From CAG-791 sp963658405 (GTDB lineage: Bacteria; Bacillota; Clostridia; Lachnospirales; Lachnospiraceae): a stretch of 6,370 nt of DNA. The notes beneath the pieces were generated by a model. That model was not told where the DNA came from, searched no databases, and saw nothing but the letters and a program-made list of their open reading frames with translations. Each line of letters opens with the position of its first letter. The stretch's first letter is position 1. Where the stretch lies: NCBI GenBank assembly GCA_963658405.1, contig CAVKQI010000115.1:1-6370 (forward strand), given 5' to 3'. Below, one piece after another: positions 1-5,803 of this stretch. The translations under genes were made by a program, and so were the position numbers.

Positions 1-956
1 GCCAGACGCTTTTTAGCCTCCTCATCGCCGGCTTCCATGCGCTTTGCCAGCTCGATCTCCTCATCGGCTGTCAAGAGCGGTACCTTGCCGATCTCCTTTA
101 AGTACATGCGGACGGGGTCCTCGATATTGGTGCCGTCCGGGACAGAGAGATCGATATTTTCCGTATCTACGTCCTCTGTCTCCTCGATGAGCTCCAGCTC
201 TTCTTCCGGCACTTCATCGTCATCGTCCTCTGCCACACGGATGATGTCCACGCCGTTCTGCTCTAAGAGCTGCATCACCATGTCATACTGCTCTTCTTCC
301 AGGTTCATATCCCCGAAGTAGTTGATGACTTCCTGGTATTCCAGCACATTTTTCTTTTTGCCGAGGGCCAGCAGATTCTCCAGCTTCTTGCGGAATTCCT
401 CCGGGGTTCTTGCCACTTCCTCCTCCGGAGTGCTGTTTTCATAATCGTCATCCGCACTGTAGTCTGCCGCTGCCTTCTCCGGCTTTTCAGTCTTCTTTAC
501 CGGCTTTTTCTGTACTCTGGATACCGAAGACTTCGGTGTTTCTTTCTCTTCGTTTGTTTCCTTCGTTTCTTTTATTTCTTTCTTTTCACCGGCAGCCACG
601 TCCCGCTGGAAAGGCTTATTGGCCATGCGGGCCTTCATAGCCTCTGCTCTTCTGGCTGCCCGTTCCTGCTGGGACATCTGCTGCTGATCCTCTGCTCTGA
701 CGATGATCACCTTGGATTTTCCGGCAGGTCTTTTTTTCACAGGAGCCTCCCCGGGGGTTCTGTCTCCCTCTGCCGGCGCAGACTTTTCCTCCGTCGCCTT
801 GCTCTTTTCTGCCGTCTTTACGCTGCTCTTCTTAGCGCCGGCGGTCTTCTTTGTCTTCTTTTCCTCTAAGGCTGACTCCTTTGCGGCTGTTTCCTCTGCC
901 GCTGCCTCCTGTGCGCTGTTTAATGCTGCGTCCTTTGTTTCCTGTGCTTTCGCCAT
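1..956 (-). CDS. rpoD: RNA polymerase primary sigma factor RpoD/SigA, N-terminal part (3' end outside window)
   Basis: The primary sigma factor directs RNA polymerase to housekeeping promoters. About 318 codons are visible, and the frame is open at the window edge. The family signature is the start of region 1.2 at about residue 280 (DPVRMYLKEIGKVPLLTADE, continuing EEIELAKRMEAGDEEAKKRL). Before it come a region 1.1-like segment (about 188-241, including KKLENLLALGKKKNVLEYQE) and an acidic linker (about 242-279). Residues 1-187 are low-complexity and rich in Lys, Ala, Glu and Thr, which is much longer than in B. subtilis SigA. I chose the ATG at 956 because GGAAGGA lies 9 nt upstream. An in-frame ATG at 980 would add 8 codons but has no ribosome binding site and directly follows a TAA. 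ATG at 677 (codon 94) is a weaker alternative. The gene is last in the visible dgt-dnaG-rpoD series, so it is probably co-transcribed, though an internal promoter cannot be excluded. Identity is very sure; the start is moderately sure. Confidence 0.95.
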   Translation of the reverse strand, partial: MAKAQETKDAALNSAQEAAAEETAAKESALEEKKTKKTAGAKKSSVKTAEKSKATEEKSAPAEGDRTPGEAPVKKRPAGKSKVIIVRAEDQQQMSQQERAARRAEAMKARMANKPFQRDVAAGEKKEIKETKETNEEKETPKSSVSRVQKKPVKKTEKPEKAAADYSADDDYENSTPEEEVARTPEEFRKKLENLLALGKKKNVLEYQEVINYFGDMNLEEEQYDMVMQLLEQNGVDIIRVAEDDDDEVPEEELELIEETEDVDTENIDLSVPDGTNIEDPVRMYLKEIGKVPLLTADEEIELAKRMEAGDEEAKKRL

Positions 957-989
957 TGTTTCTTTTCCTTCCGTGTTCATTTATGGCAG

Positions 990-1006
990 CGCCTGTACGC
1001 CAGGCG
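990..1006 (-). other. GC-rich hairpin in the dnaG-rpoD gap
   Basis: The inverted repeat CGCCTG / CAGGCG (990-995 and 1001-1006) has a 5-nt loop. It lies between the dnaG stop (1017) and the rpoD start (956). No T-run follows on the minus strand, so it is not an intrinsic terminator. In other bacteria this operon is processed between dnaG and rpoD, so a role in processing or mRNA stability is possible but only inferred. Confidence 0.45.
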
Positions 1007-1016
1007 ATCCCTCACT

Positions 1017-2795
1017 TTACTGTATATGAAAATGCACCTTTGCCAGTTCTTCCAGTGCCTTCTTTTCCCGAATGAGCGCTATCAGGGCGCCGGGGTCTGT
1101 ATTCTCTGCCGTCTTGCGCTCATAACTGCCTTTGCGCACGGCATACAGGGCATCCTTAAAGGCCTTTTCTTTTTCCTCTCCGGTCTCCAGTCCCCTGACC
1201 CTGGTATTGAGCATATCCACGATCTGCTGCTGCTCGCTCTCCTGCGTAAACTGGCTGATCACAGAGGCACTCCCCTGCTTTCCTTTTTCCAGCTCCTCAA
1301 ACAGAGCCTGGGCCGCCTGCCGGCAGATCCCTTCTGAAAAATCATCCGGCGAGATGTAGTTCTTTGCCTGGGCATAGAGTCCCGGATAGTCAGAAAACCA
1401 GGTCAGCAAAAGCCGCTGCGGTCTTTCCGCTGCCTCTTCCTTTTTGCCTCCTGCCGCACCGGATCTCTGAAAATTTCTCACCGGCAGAGGCTTTTTTTCC
1501 TCCGTCACGGTCTGCCCGTAGGAAGCAACCATGCGGCGCAGAGCTCCGGCATCGATGTAATATTTCTCTGCCATGGCCCGGAGATAATTTTCTCTCTCCA
1601 CTTCTTCCTCAAAACCGCAGAGCTTTTTGGCCAGCTCTCTGGTAAAGGCGGTGCGCCCCGCCGGATCCTTTAGGTCATAGTCTCTCTCCAGCATCCGGAT
1701 CTCGAAATAAAAGCAGTTTTCCGCTTCCTTTATGCGCTTTTCGAATTCTTCCTTCCCCAGAGCCTTCATGAATTCGTCCGGGTCCTTATAGGGCTTTAAA
1801 TTCAGTACCTTTCCATTAAGTCCTGCTTCCTTCAGGATCTGAATGCCCCGAAGTGCCGCCTTCACACCGGCATTGTCGCTGTCATAGGAAAGGATCACCG
1901 TCTGCACATAGCGCTTCATCAGCGCCGCCTGCCCCTGCGTAAAAGCCGTGCCCAGGGAGGCGACCGCCTCCGTAAAGCCCGCCTGGTGCATGGCGATCAC
2001 ATCCATGTAGCCCTCGCAGATAATGAAATATCCCTTCCTCGTCTGCTTGGCCAGATGCAGGCCGTAGAGATTCCTGCTCTTATCAAAGATCTCTGTCTCC
2101 GGTGAATTCAGGTATTTGGGCTTTCCGTCCCCCATCACCCGGCCGCCGAAGCCGATGACCCGGTGATTGATATCCTGGATGGGAAACATGACCCTGTTCC
2201 AGAATTTATCGTGGAGTCCTCTTTTTTCATCGAAGACCGCCACACCGGAGGCCGCGATGATCTCATCGGAAAAACCCTTCTGCCGAAGGTGTCTGGTCAG
2301 ATCACTGCTGCTGCCGTCTGCAAAGCCCAGGCCGAAATGATTCATGGTGGCATCCGACAGCTCTCTCTGCTGAAAATAAGCCAGTCCGTTCTTTCCCTTC
2401 GGGGAGCGCAGCATCCGGTAATAGTAGGTCGCTGCCTCTTTATTGACGGCCAAAAGCTGCGCCCGTCTCTGCTGGCTCTTTTTCATTTCTTCGCTGTAGG
2501 CCATCTCCGGGACGGGGATACCTGCCCGTTCCGCCAGGACCTTGACCGCCTCCTGAAAAGTATAGTTCTCATACTTCATCAGAAAGGTGATCACATTTCC
2601 CCCTGCGCCGCAGCCGAAGCAGTAAAAGATCTGCTTGTTCGGCGCCACGGAAAAGGACGGCGACTTTTCATTATGAAAGGGGCAGAGCCCAAAGTAACTG
2701 GCCCCCTTTTTCTGCAGATGCACGTAGCCGGAAATCACATCTACGATATCATTGCCGGTACGCACCTGTTCTATAAATTCGTCCGTATAACGCAT
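1017..2795 (-). CDS. dnaG: DNA primase
   Basis: DNA primase makes the short RNA primers for lagging-strand synthesis at the replication fork, working with the replicative helicase DnaB. The protein has 592 residues, normal for the family. The N-terminal CHC2 zinc-binding domain has its ligands at C38, H41, C59 and C62 (LCPFHNEKSPSF and FYCFGCGAGG). The catalytic core holds the conserved FDKSRNLYGLHLAK segment (237-250). Its TOPRIM fold has E261 in EGYMDV, the acidic pair D305/D307 in SYDSDNAG, and KDPDEF (338-342). A charged, Gly/Lys-rich linker (about 430-460) leads to a C-terminal helical region (about 460-592) in the place of the helicase-interaction domain. The ATG at 2795 is preceded by GAGG with a 5-nt spacer, inside the 17-nt gap after dgt. 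All expected catalytic and zinc residues are present, so the gene looks intact. It sits between dgt and rpoD as in many Clostridia. Confidence 0.98.
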   Translation of the reverse strand: MRYTDEFIEQVRTGNDIVDVISGYVHLQKKGASYFGLCPFHNEKSPSFSVAPNKQIFYCFGCGAGGNVITFLMKYENYTFQEAVKVLAERAGIPVPEMAYSEEMKKSQQRRAQLLAVNKEAATYYYRMLRSPKGKNGLAYFQQRELSDATMNHFGLGFADGSSSDLTRHLRQKGFSDEIIAASGVAVFDEKRGLHDKFWNRVMFPIQDINHRVIGFGGRVMGDGKPKYLNSPETEIFDKSRNLYGLHLAKQTRKGYFIICEGYMDVIAMHQAGFTEAVASLGTAFTQGQAALMKRYVQTVILSYDSDNAGVKAALRGIQILKEAGLNGKVLNLKPYKDPDEFMKALGKEEFEKRIKEAENCFYFEIRMLERDYDLKDPAGRTAFTRELAKKLCGFEEEVERENYLRAMAEKYYIDAGALRRMVASYGQTVTEEKKPLPVRNFQRSGAAGGKKEEAAERPQRLLLTWFSDYPGLYAQAKNYISPDDFSEGICRQAAQALFEELEKGKQGSASVISQFTQESEQQQIVDMLNTRVRGLETGEEKEKAFKDALYAVRKGSYERKTAENTDPGALIALIREKKALEELAKVHFHIQ

Positions 2796-2812
2796 TTCTG
2801 CCTCTGTCTGTT

Positions 2813-3820
2813 TTACTGCCAGGTCCTTGGAACGTAGAGCTCCTTGTATCTGGCGATGGCAAAGCGGTCTGTCATGGCACTGATATAGTCGCAGACCACA
2901 CGTTCTCTGGAATCTCCCAGCTCCATCCGCTCTTTTAAGTAGTCCGGCAGCAGCTCTGTATGTCCCAGGTAATAGTCATACAGGGTCTCCACCAGCATCT
3001 CCGCCTTGTGCTCTTCTCCTTTGGCCTCCGGGTTCGTATAGACCCGCTCGAACATAAAGGTTCGGAGCTTTTGCATGGCGCCGGCCACTTCCTCTGACAT
3101 GGCGATCACCGGCTTTCCCTGGCTGGTGCGTATGATGTCATGGATAAAGGTATTCAGCCTGCTGCCCAGGGTATTGCCCAGCACATCGCTGATCTCATGG
3201 GGGACATCCGCCTCGGTCAGTATCTTTCCGCGGATGGCATCGTCCATATCGTGGTGGAAATAGGCGATCTTATCCGAAAAACGGACGATCTGTCCTTCTA
3301 AGGTAGCCGGCATGCCCTTGGATTTATGATTTAAAATGCCGTCCTTCACTTCCCAGGTAAGGTTCAGGCCTTTGCCGTTTTTCTCCAGCACCTCCACGGT
3401 GCGAAGACTCTGCTGATTATGCGCAAAGCCTTCACTGCAGACCCGGTCCAGTACCCGCTCTCCCGCATGGCCAAAGGGCGTATGCCCCAGATCGTGCCCT
3501 AATGCGATGGCCTCCACCATATCCTCATTGAGCCGCAGAGCCCTGGCGATGGTCCTGGCATTCTGCGATACCTCCAGGGTATGTGTCAGCCTCGTGCGGT
3601 AATGATCCCCGTCCGGGGTCAGGAATACCTGTGTCTTATCCTTTAAACGGCGGAAGGACTTGCTGTGCAGGATCCGGTCTCTGTCTCTCTGAAAGACCGG
3701 CCGGATGTCGCATTGGGGTTCCGGTCTGTGTCTGCCCTTAGTGTTCACAGACAGAGAAGCCCAGGGCGCCAGCGTCTCTGCCTCTCTCTGCTCTAACTCT
3801 TCACGGATCGTCACAGCCAT
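2813..3820 (-). CDS. dgt: Deoxyguanosinetriphosphate triphosphohydrolase-like protein (HD domain)
   Basis: Enzymes of this family hydrolyse dNTPs to deoxynucleosides and triphosphate, adjusting nucleotide pools. The protein has 335 residues, the length of the shorter dGTPase-like type. The family N-terminal motif RDRDRILHSKSFRRLKDKTQ (45-64) is present. The HD-domain metal ligands can be assigned to H80 (RTRLTHTLEV), H109 and D110 (GHDLGHTPFGH), and D183 (SDKIAYFHHDMDDA). No signal peptide or membrane segment is visible, so it should be cytoplasmic. Substrate preference cannot be read from the sequence. The start is uncertain: AAAGGGGG abuts the ATG at 3820, leaving almost no spacer, whereas the in-frame GTG at 3814 has a spacer of about 6 nt and would remove two residues. 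It is the first gene of the dgt-dnaG-rpoD series, and its stop lies 17 nt before dnaG. The link to dnaG suggests coordination of dNTP supply with replication, which is inference. Confidence 0.93.
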   Translation of the reverse strand: MAVTIREELEQREAETLAPWASLSVNTKGRHRPEPQCDIRPVFQRDRDRILHSKSFRRLKDKTQVFLTPDGDHYRTRLTHTLEVSQNARTIARALRLNEDMVEAIALGHDLGHTPFGHAGERVLDRVCSEGFAHNQQSLRTVEVLEKNGKGLNLTWEVKDGILNHKSKGMPATLEGQIVRFSDKIAYFHHDMDDAIRGKILTEADVPHEISDVLGNTLGSRLNTFIHDIIRTSQGKPVIAMSEEVAGAMQKLRTFMFERVYTNPEAKGEEHKAEMLVETLYDYYLGHTELLPDYLKERMELGDSRERVVCDYISAMTDRFAIARYKELYVPRTWQ

Positions 3821-3865
3821 CCCCCTTTTCCGGTTTCTGTATGTCGTGCGTAAATTCTGCAGGTT

Positions 3866-3886
3866 CTTTAAAACATCGTTTTACAG
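3866..3886. promoter_or_regulatory. 21-bp imperfect dyad upstream of dgt, possible operator
   Basis: The half-sites CTTTAAAAC and GTTTTACAG flank the 3-bp centre ATC; eight of nine positions are symmetric. The dyad ends 46 bp before the dgt start codon, a position suited to a repressor site or the base of a leader structure. I do not recognise a known regulator consensus, so the role is inferred from symmetry and position only. Confidence 0.3.
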
Positions 3887-4010
3887 GCGATTCGTTTTCC
3901 GTTTTGCATTGTCTGTTCACTGCATCGGAAATGCCGCCAATTTTAATATTCTGCGTCCGAGGCGGATTTCCTTTTTTAATATCAGAAATTTTTATATCTG
4001 CGCAGCACCC

Positions 4011-4041
4011 CATCTCGATTTTCCTTCGGAAAACCTCGATG
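4011..4041. repeat. Inverted repeat 1 of a three-hairpin cluster
   Basis: A 6-bp stem TTTTCC / GGAAAA with a 3-nt loop (4019-4033) is enclosed by CATC / GATG (4011-4014 and 4038-4041) across a 4x4 internal loop. Its apex TCCTTCGGA is identical to that of the next hairpin. Function unknown. Confidence 0.45.
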
Positions 4042-4045
4042 TGGA

Positions 4046-4073
4046 TGGCCAGAGGTCCTTCGGACCTTGGCCA
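4046..4073. repeat. Inverted repeat 2 of a three-hairpin cluster
   Basis: TGGCCA and AGGTCC pair with GGACCT and TGGCCA to make a 12-bp stem interrupted only by a bulged G at 4052, with loop TTC. No T-run follows on either strand, so it is not an intrinsic terminator. Its last two bases are shared with the next, longer repeat. Confidence 0.55.
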
Positions 4074-4136
4074 CCTGCCAATATCAGAGGTGAATCTGAC
4101 TGCAAGCAGTCAATTCACCTCTGATATTGGCAGGTG
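4072..4136. repeat. Long near-perfect inverted repeat (30-bp stem, 4-nt loop)
   Basis: The arms 4072-4095 and 4113-4136 are exact reverse complements over 24 bp. After one unpaired C (4096), the stem continues for 6 bp (TGACTG / CAGTCA) to the loop CAAG (4103-4106). The left arm begins CACCTGCCAATATCAG. A perfect stem of this length is rare in bacterial intergenic DNA. It lacks a T-run and lies just beyond the tRNA terminator. It could be a miniature mobile repeat, an inverted duplication, or a structured leader of the dgt operon; the sequence does not decide. Confidence 0.75.
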
Positions 4137-4149
4137 CTGTGCAGATAAC

Positions 4150-4182
4150 AAAAAAAAGCATGATACTGATTCATCATGCTTC
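4150..4182 (-). terminator. Rho-independent terminator of the tRNA-Leu unit
   Basis: On the minus strand the 9-bp stem AAGCATGAT / ATCATGCTT (4173-4181 with 4156-4164) has an 8-nt loop and continues into a run of eight T (4157-4150). It lies 54 nt past the 3' end of the second tRNA, so it closes the tRNA transcript and insulates the dgt operon. Confidence 0.88.
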
Positions 4183-4235
4183 TCTGGATTTCATCATCAT
4201 ATTCTTCTGTCATTATCCTCATATCTGAAAAGAAA

Positions 4236-4319
4236 TGCGGAAGATGGGACTTGAACCCACACGACATTGCTGCCACAAGATCCTTAGTCTTGCTCGTCTG
4301 CCAATTCCGACACTTCCGC
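4236..4319 (-). tRNA. tRNA-Leu (anticodon AAG)
   Basis: An 84-nt class II tRNA. The acceptor stem GCGGAAG / CTTCCGC has discriminator A at 4236. The D-arm GGAATTGGCAGAC is typical of leucine tRNAs. The anticodon stem CAAGA / TCTTG encloses the loop CTAAGGA, giving anticodon AAG with G37. There is a short variable arm (about GGCA / TGTC), and the T-arm holds GGGTTCAAGTCCC. CCA is not encoded; TTTC follows the discriminator. Alignment by eye with the E. coli leucine tRNA pattern supports the loop register. A34 would decode CUU, and more codons if it is deaminated to inosine. It is the second tRNA of the pair. Confidence 0.96.
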
Positions 4320-4356
4320 AGCTTGCATTTCTCTTCTCTCAGAATACCGAACCCTG

Positions 4357-4370
4357 TCAGGTTTTCCTGA
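4357..4370 (-). other. Small hairpin in the spacer between the two tRNAs
   Basis: TCAGG / CCTGA pair around four identical bases (AAAA on the minus strand) within the 62-nt spacer. It may mark the processing region between the tRNAs. The stem is only 5 bp, so chance is possible. Confidence 0.25.
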
Positions 4371-4381
4371 AATAAAAGAAA

Positions 4382-4465
4382 TGCAGGAAAAGGGACTTGA
4401 ACCCTCACTGTGTTGCCACAACAGGCACCTGAAGCCTGCGCGTCTGCCAATTCCGCCATTCCTGC
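4382..4465 (-). tRNA. tRNA-Leu (anticodon CAG)
   Basis: An 84-nt class II tRNA. The acceptor stem GCAGGAA / TTCCTGC has discriminator A at 4382. The D-arm GGAATTGGCAGAC matches its neighbour. The anticodon stem CAGGC / GCCTG encloses TTCAGGT, giving anticodon CAG for CUG codons. The variable arm TGTG / CACA has loop GCAA, and the T-arm is GGGTTCAAGTCCC. CCA is not encoded. It is the first gene of the unit; its 5' end lies 11 nt after the -10 box, so the primary transcript has a leader of only a few nucleotides. Confidence 0.97.
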
Positions 4466-4476
4466 GAACAAATGCT

Positions 4477-4505
4477 ATTGTAAAGCATGACACTCGGTCT
4501 GTCAA
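4477..4505 (-). promoter_or_regulatory. Sigma-A type promoter of the tRNA-Leu pair
   Basis: On the minus strand the -35 box TTGACA (4505-4500) is perfect, the spacer is 17 nt, and the -10 box is TACAAT (4482-4477). Immediately upstream (about 4506-4550) is A/T-tract DNA resembling an UP element, as expected for a strong stable-RNA promoter. The start site should fall about 4-5 nt before the first tRNA. Confidence 0.92.
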
Positions 4506-4679
4506 CTTAATTTTTTGAATTTTTGAAATTTTATAAATTACAACAATTATTTCGACATTTTCCCACATTCTATGTTTTGCACAAAATAGCGCCTGTATTA
4601 TTGTTTAAATTTACTTTTAGGCCGCAAATAACTAAGCTGCCATTGCTGCCAGCCTACCTTTGTGCTGGTGATCTAATCG
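4506..4679. other. AT-rich spacer between the tRNA promoter and the transposase gene
   Basis: The part next to the promoter is A/T tracts. Toward the transposase stop there is a weak CCAGC / GCTGG inverted repeat (4649-4653 and 4664-4668, 10-nt loop) and a tandem GCTGCCA (4646-4652, also 4637-4643). Neither has a following T-run, so no terminator is called. One end of the insertion sequence should lie here, but I could not match it to the other side. Confidence 0.4.
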
Positions 4680-5747
4680 CTATGCGTATCCGAGCTGTCT
4701 TAATTCCTGATTGAAGCACTCCGCTGCCGTATGGTAGCCGTGTATCTTCCGGGGATAGTTGTTGATCCAGTTCTCGATGTCGGCTATCTCTTCCTCTGTC
4801 TTATCGTCGAAGTTGGAGCCCTTCGGTATCTTCCGGCGAATCATCTCGTTTGTTACTTCGTTGGAGCCGCGCTCCCAGCTGCTGTATGGATGGCAGTAAT
4901 ATACTTTTGTCCTGCTCTGGCCTTCATTGATGCCAGACCTCTCTATGCCTTCCACATCCGCGAACTCGCTGCCATTGTCCACCGTGATGGTCTTAAACAC
5001 CTGCCGGAATATCTCCGCGCCCCATCTTTTCTCAAGGCGATCCATGGCAGCCACTACCGACTCATCTGTGTGATCCAGAAGCTTTTCTATAAGCTCATGC
5101 CTTGTCTTTCGCTCCGCTAGCACCAGTAGTGTGTTTTTCGACTTTCCCTGTTTTCCCAGAACACTGTCCATCTCCCAGTGCCCAAACTCTTCCCGCGTTT
5201 CTATCTCTTTCGGCCGCTTGTCTATACTCATCCCGGCCGCTGCCCGCTTCCGATGCTTCTTCACCTTCTTGTATTGTCGCTTTTTATTCTTCAGCACAGG
5301 CAGGTCATCAGTGGATAGTCGCAGGAATATTCCTTTTCTGATGTAGCTGTACAAGGTGGCTACGCAGATTGTAACGGTGAACATCCACTCTTTTCCCTGG
5401 GCTTTTAGTTCTCCCAGCACCGCTGCCGGGCTGTAATCTTCGTCTATTATCTTGTCCTCTATGTAGTTCGCAAAAGCTATGTCTTTGCCTATCTTCAGCT
5501 GCACGCCCCTCGCTTTTCTGTTCTCTTCTGCCTTCTTCTGTGCAATGTCAGGGCTGTAGCGAACCTCTTCTATATAATCACTGTCCAGATGCACATATTC
5601 TCCACGCTTCAGTTCGTTGTATACAGTGCTGCGATGCACTCCCAGGTATTGTGCAATCTCTATCACGCTATGGCCTTTATTCCTTAGCGTTTCAAGTTTT
5701 AGTCGGTCATCCCAGGTTAGCTGGTGACTCCCTTTTACATTTGCCAT
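4680..5747 (-). mobile_element. IS30-family insertion sequence (minimum extent; ends not resolved)
   Basis: Only the transposase gene defines this element. Its termini should lie within about 4510-4679 and beyond 5747, but no inverted repeat or target duplication was found by eye on either side. The ends may be diverged or lost, or they may enclose more of the right-hand cassette. Confidence 0.6.
4680..5747 (-). CDS. IS30-family transposase
   Basis: A DDE transposase that cuts and joins its element's ends; IS30-type elements transpose through circular or end-to-end intermediates. From the ATG at 5747 it has 355 residues, a full family length. The N-terminal helix-turn-helix covers about residues 9-50 (HQLTWDDRLKLETLRNKGHS, then IAQYLGVHRSTVYNELKRG). 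Candidate catalytic residues are D194 in GHWEMDSVLG, D257 in TITVDNGSEF and E292 in PYSSWERGSNE, followed by the typical MIRRKIPKGSNF. A basic stretch lies at about 153-170. No frameshift or stop is seen, so it may be active. I chose MANVKGSH because GGGGG stands 4 nt before its ATG. An in-frame ATG at 5804 would add 19 residues, but that stretch runs through a strong terminator. The gene is separated from the regulator upstream by that terminator and probably has its own promoter, which I could not identify. Confidence 0.93.
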   Translation of the reverse strand: MANVKGSHQLTWDDRLKLETLRNKGHSVIEIAQYLGVHRSTVYNELKRGEYVHLDSDYIEEVRYSPDIAQKKAEENRKARGVQLKIGKDIAFANYIEDKIIDEDYSPAAVLGELKAQGKEWMFTVTICVATLYSYIRKGIFLRLSTDDLPVLKNKKRQYKKVKKHRKRAAAGMSIDKRPKEIETREEFGHWEMDSVLGKQGKSKNTLLVLAERKTRHELIEKLLDHTDESVVAAMDRLEKRWGAEIFRQVFKTITVDNGSEFADVEGIERSGINEGQSRTKVYYCHPYSSWERGSNEVTNEMIRRKIPKGSNFDDKTEEEIADIENWINNYPRKIHGYHTAAECFNQELRQLGYA

Positions 5748-5764
5748 ATATCCCCCATCTTTTG

Positions 5765-5794
5765 AAAAAAAACCACAAGCATTGTCGCCTGTGG
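5765..5794 (-). terminator. Rho-independent terminator after the XRE regulator gene
   Basis: On the minus strand CCACAGGC (5794-5787) pairs with GCTTGTGG (5780-5773) in an 8-bp stem with one G-U pair and a 6-nt loop, followed directly by eight T (5772-5765). It begins 9 nt after the regulator's stop codon and ends 17 nt before the transposase start. It should end the cassette transcript and shield the transposase from upstream transcription. Confidence 0.9.
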
Positions 5795-5803
5795 CTTTTC
5801 CCA

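Larger units (their letters stand above)
3821..4149. other. Gene-free region upstream of dgt, rich in inverted repeats
   Basis: No credible coding sequence is seen on either strand; the short open frames here lack ribosome binding sites and family resemblance. The half nearer dgt (3821-4000) is AT-rich and holds a 21-bp dyad at 3866-3886. The distal half (4011-4136) is filled by three adjacent inverted repeats. The promoter of the dgt operon should lie here on the minus strand. A TATAAA at about 3992-3997 could be a -10, but no matching -35 was found, so no promoter is called. AATATCAGA occurs at 3978-3986 and again in the stem arm at 4080-4088. Confidence 0.6.

Noticed and set aside
37..321. 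Ser-rich 94-codon plus-strand frame
   Set aside because: It is opposite the acidic linker and region 1.2 of rpoD; the Ser-rich composition is the antisense of Asp/Glu codons.
703..1029. Hydrophobic-looking 108-codon plus-strand frame
   Set aside because: It is the complement of the Lys/Glu/Ala-rich rpoD start; Phe/Leu/Ser-rich translations are expected opposite such sequence.
2163..2837. 224-codon open frame on the plus strand
   Set aside because: It lies antisense across dnaG, whose zinc and TOPRIM motifs are unmistakable; the plus-strand translation has no domain resemblance.
4011..4136. Hairpins as a CsrA-titrating RNA (GGA motifs near the apices)
   Set aside because: The GGA bases are mostly in paired stems rather than loops, and only two copies exist.
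3821..4149. Riboswitch or T-box leader for dgt
   Set aside because: I see no T-box sequence, specifier loop, or terminator/antiterminator pair with a T-run before dgt.
4115..4213. 32-codon minus-strand frame after the tRNAs (starts MTEEYDDEIQRS)
   Set aside because: It runs straight through the tRNA terminator and into the long palindrome; its only ribosome-binding-like GAGG is too close to the ATG, so it is probably chance.
4236..4465. tRNA-Leu genes as an attachment site for an integrated element
   Set aside because: The transposase side adjoins the tRNA promoter, not a tRNA 3' end, and no repeated tRNA 3' fragment or integrase was found in the window.
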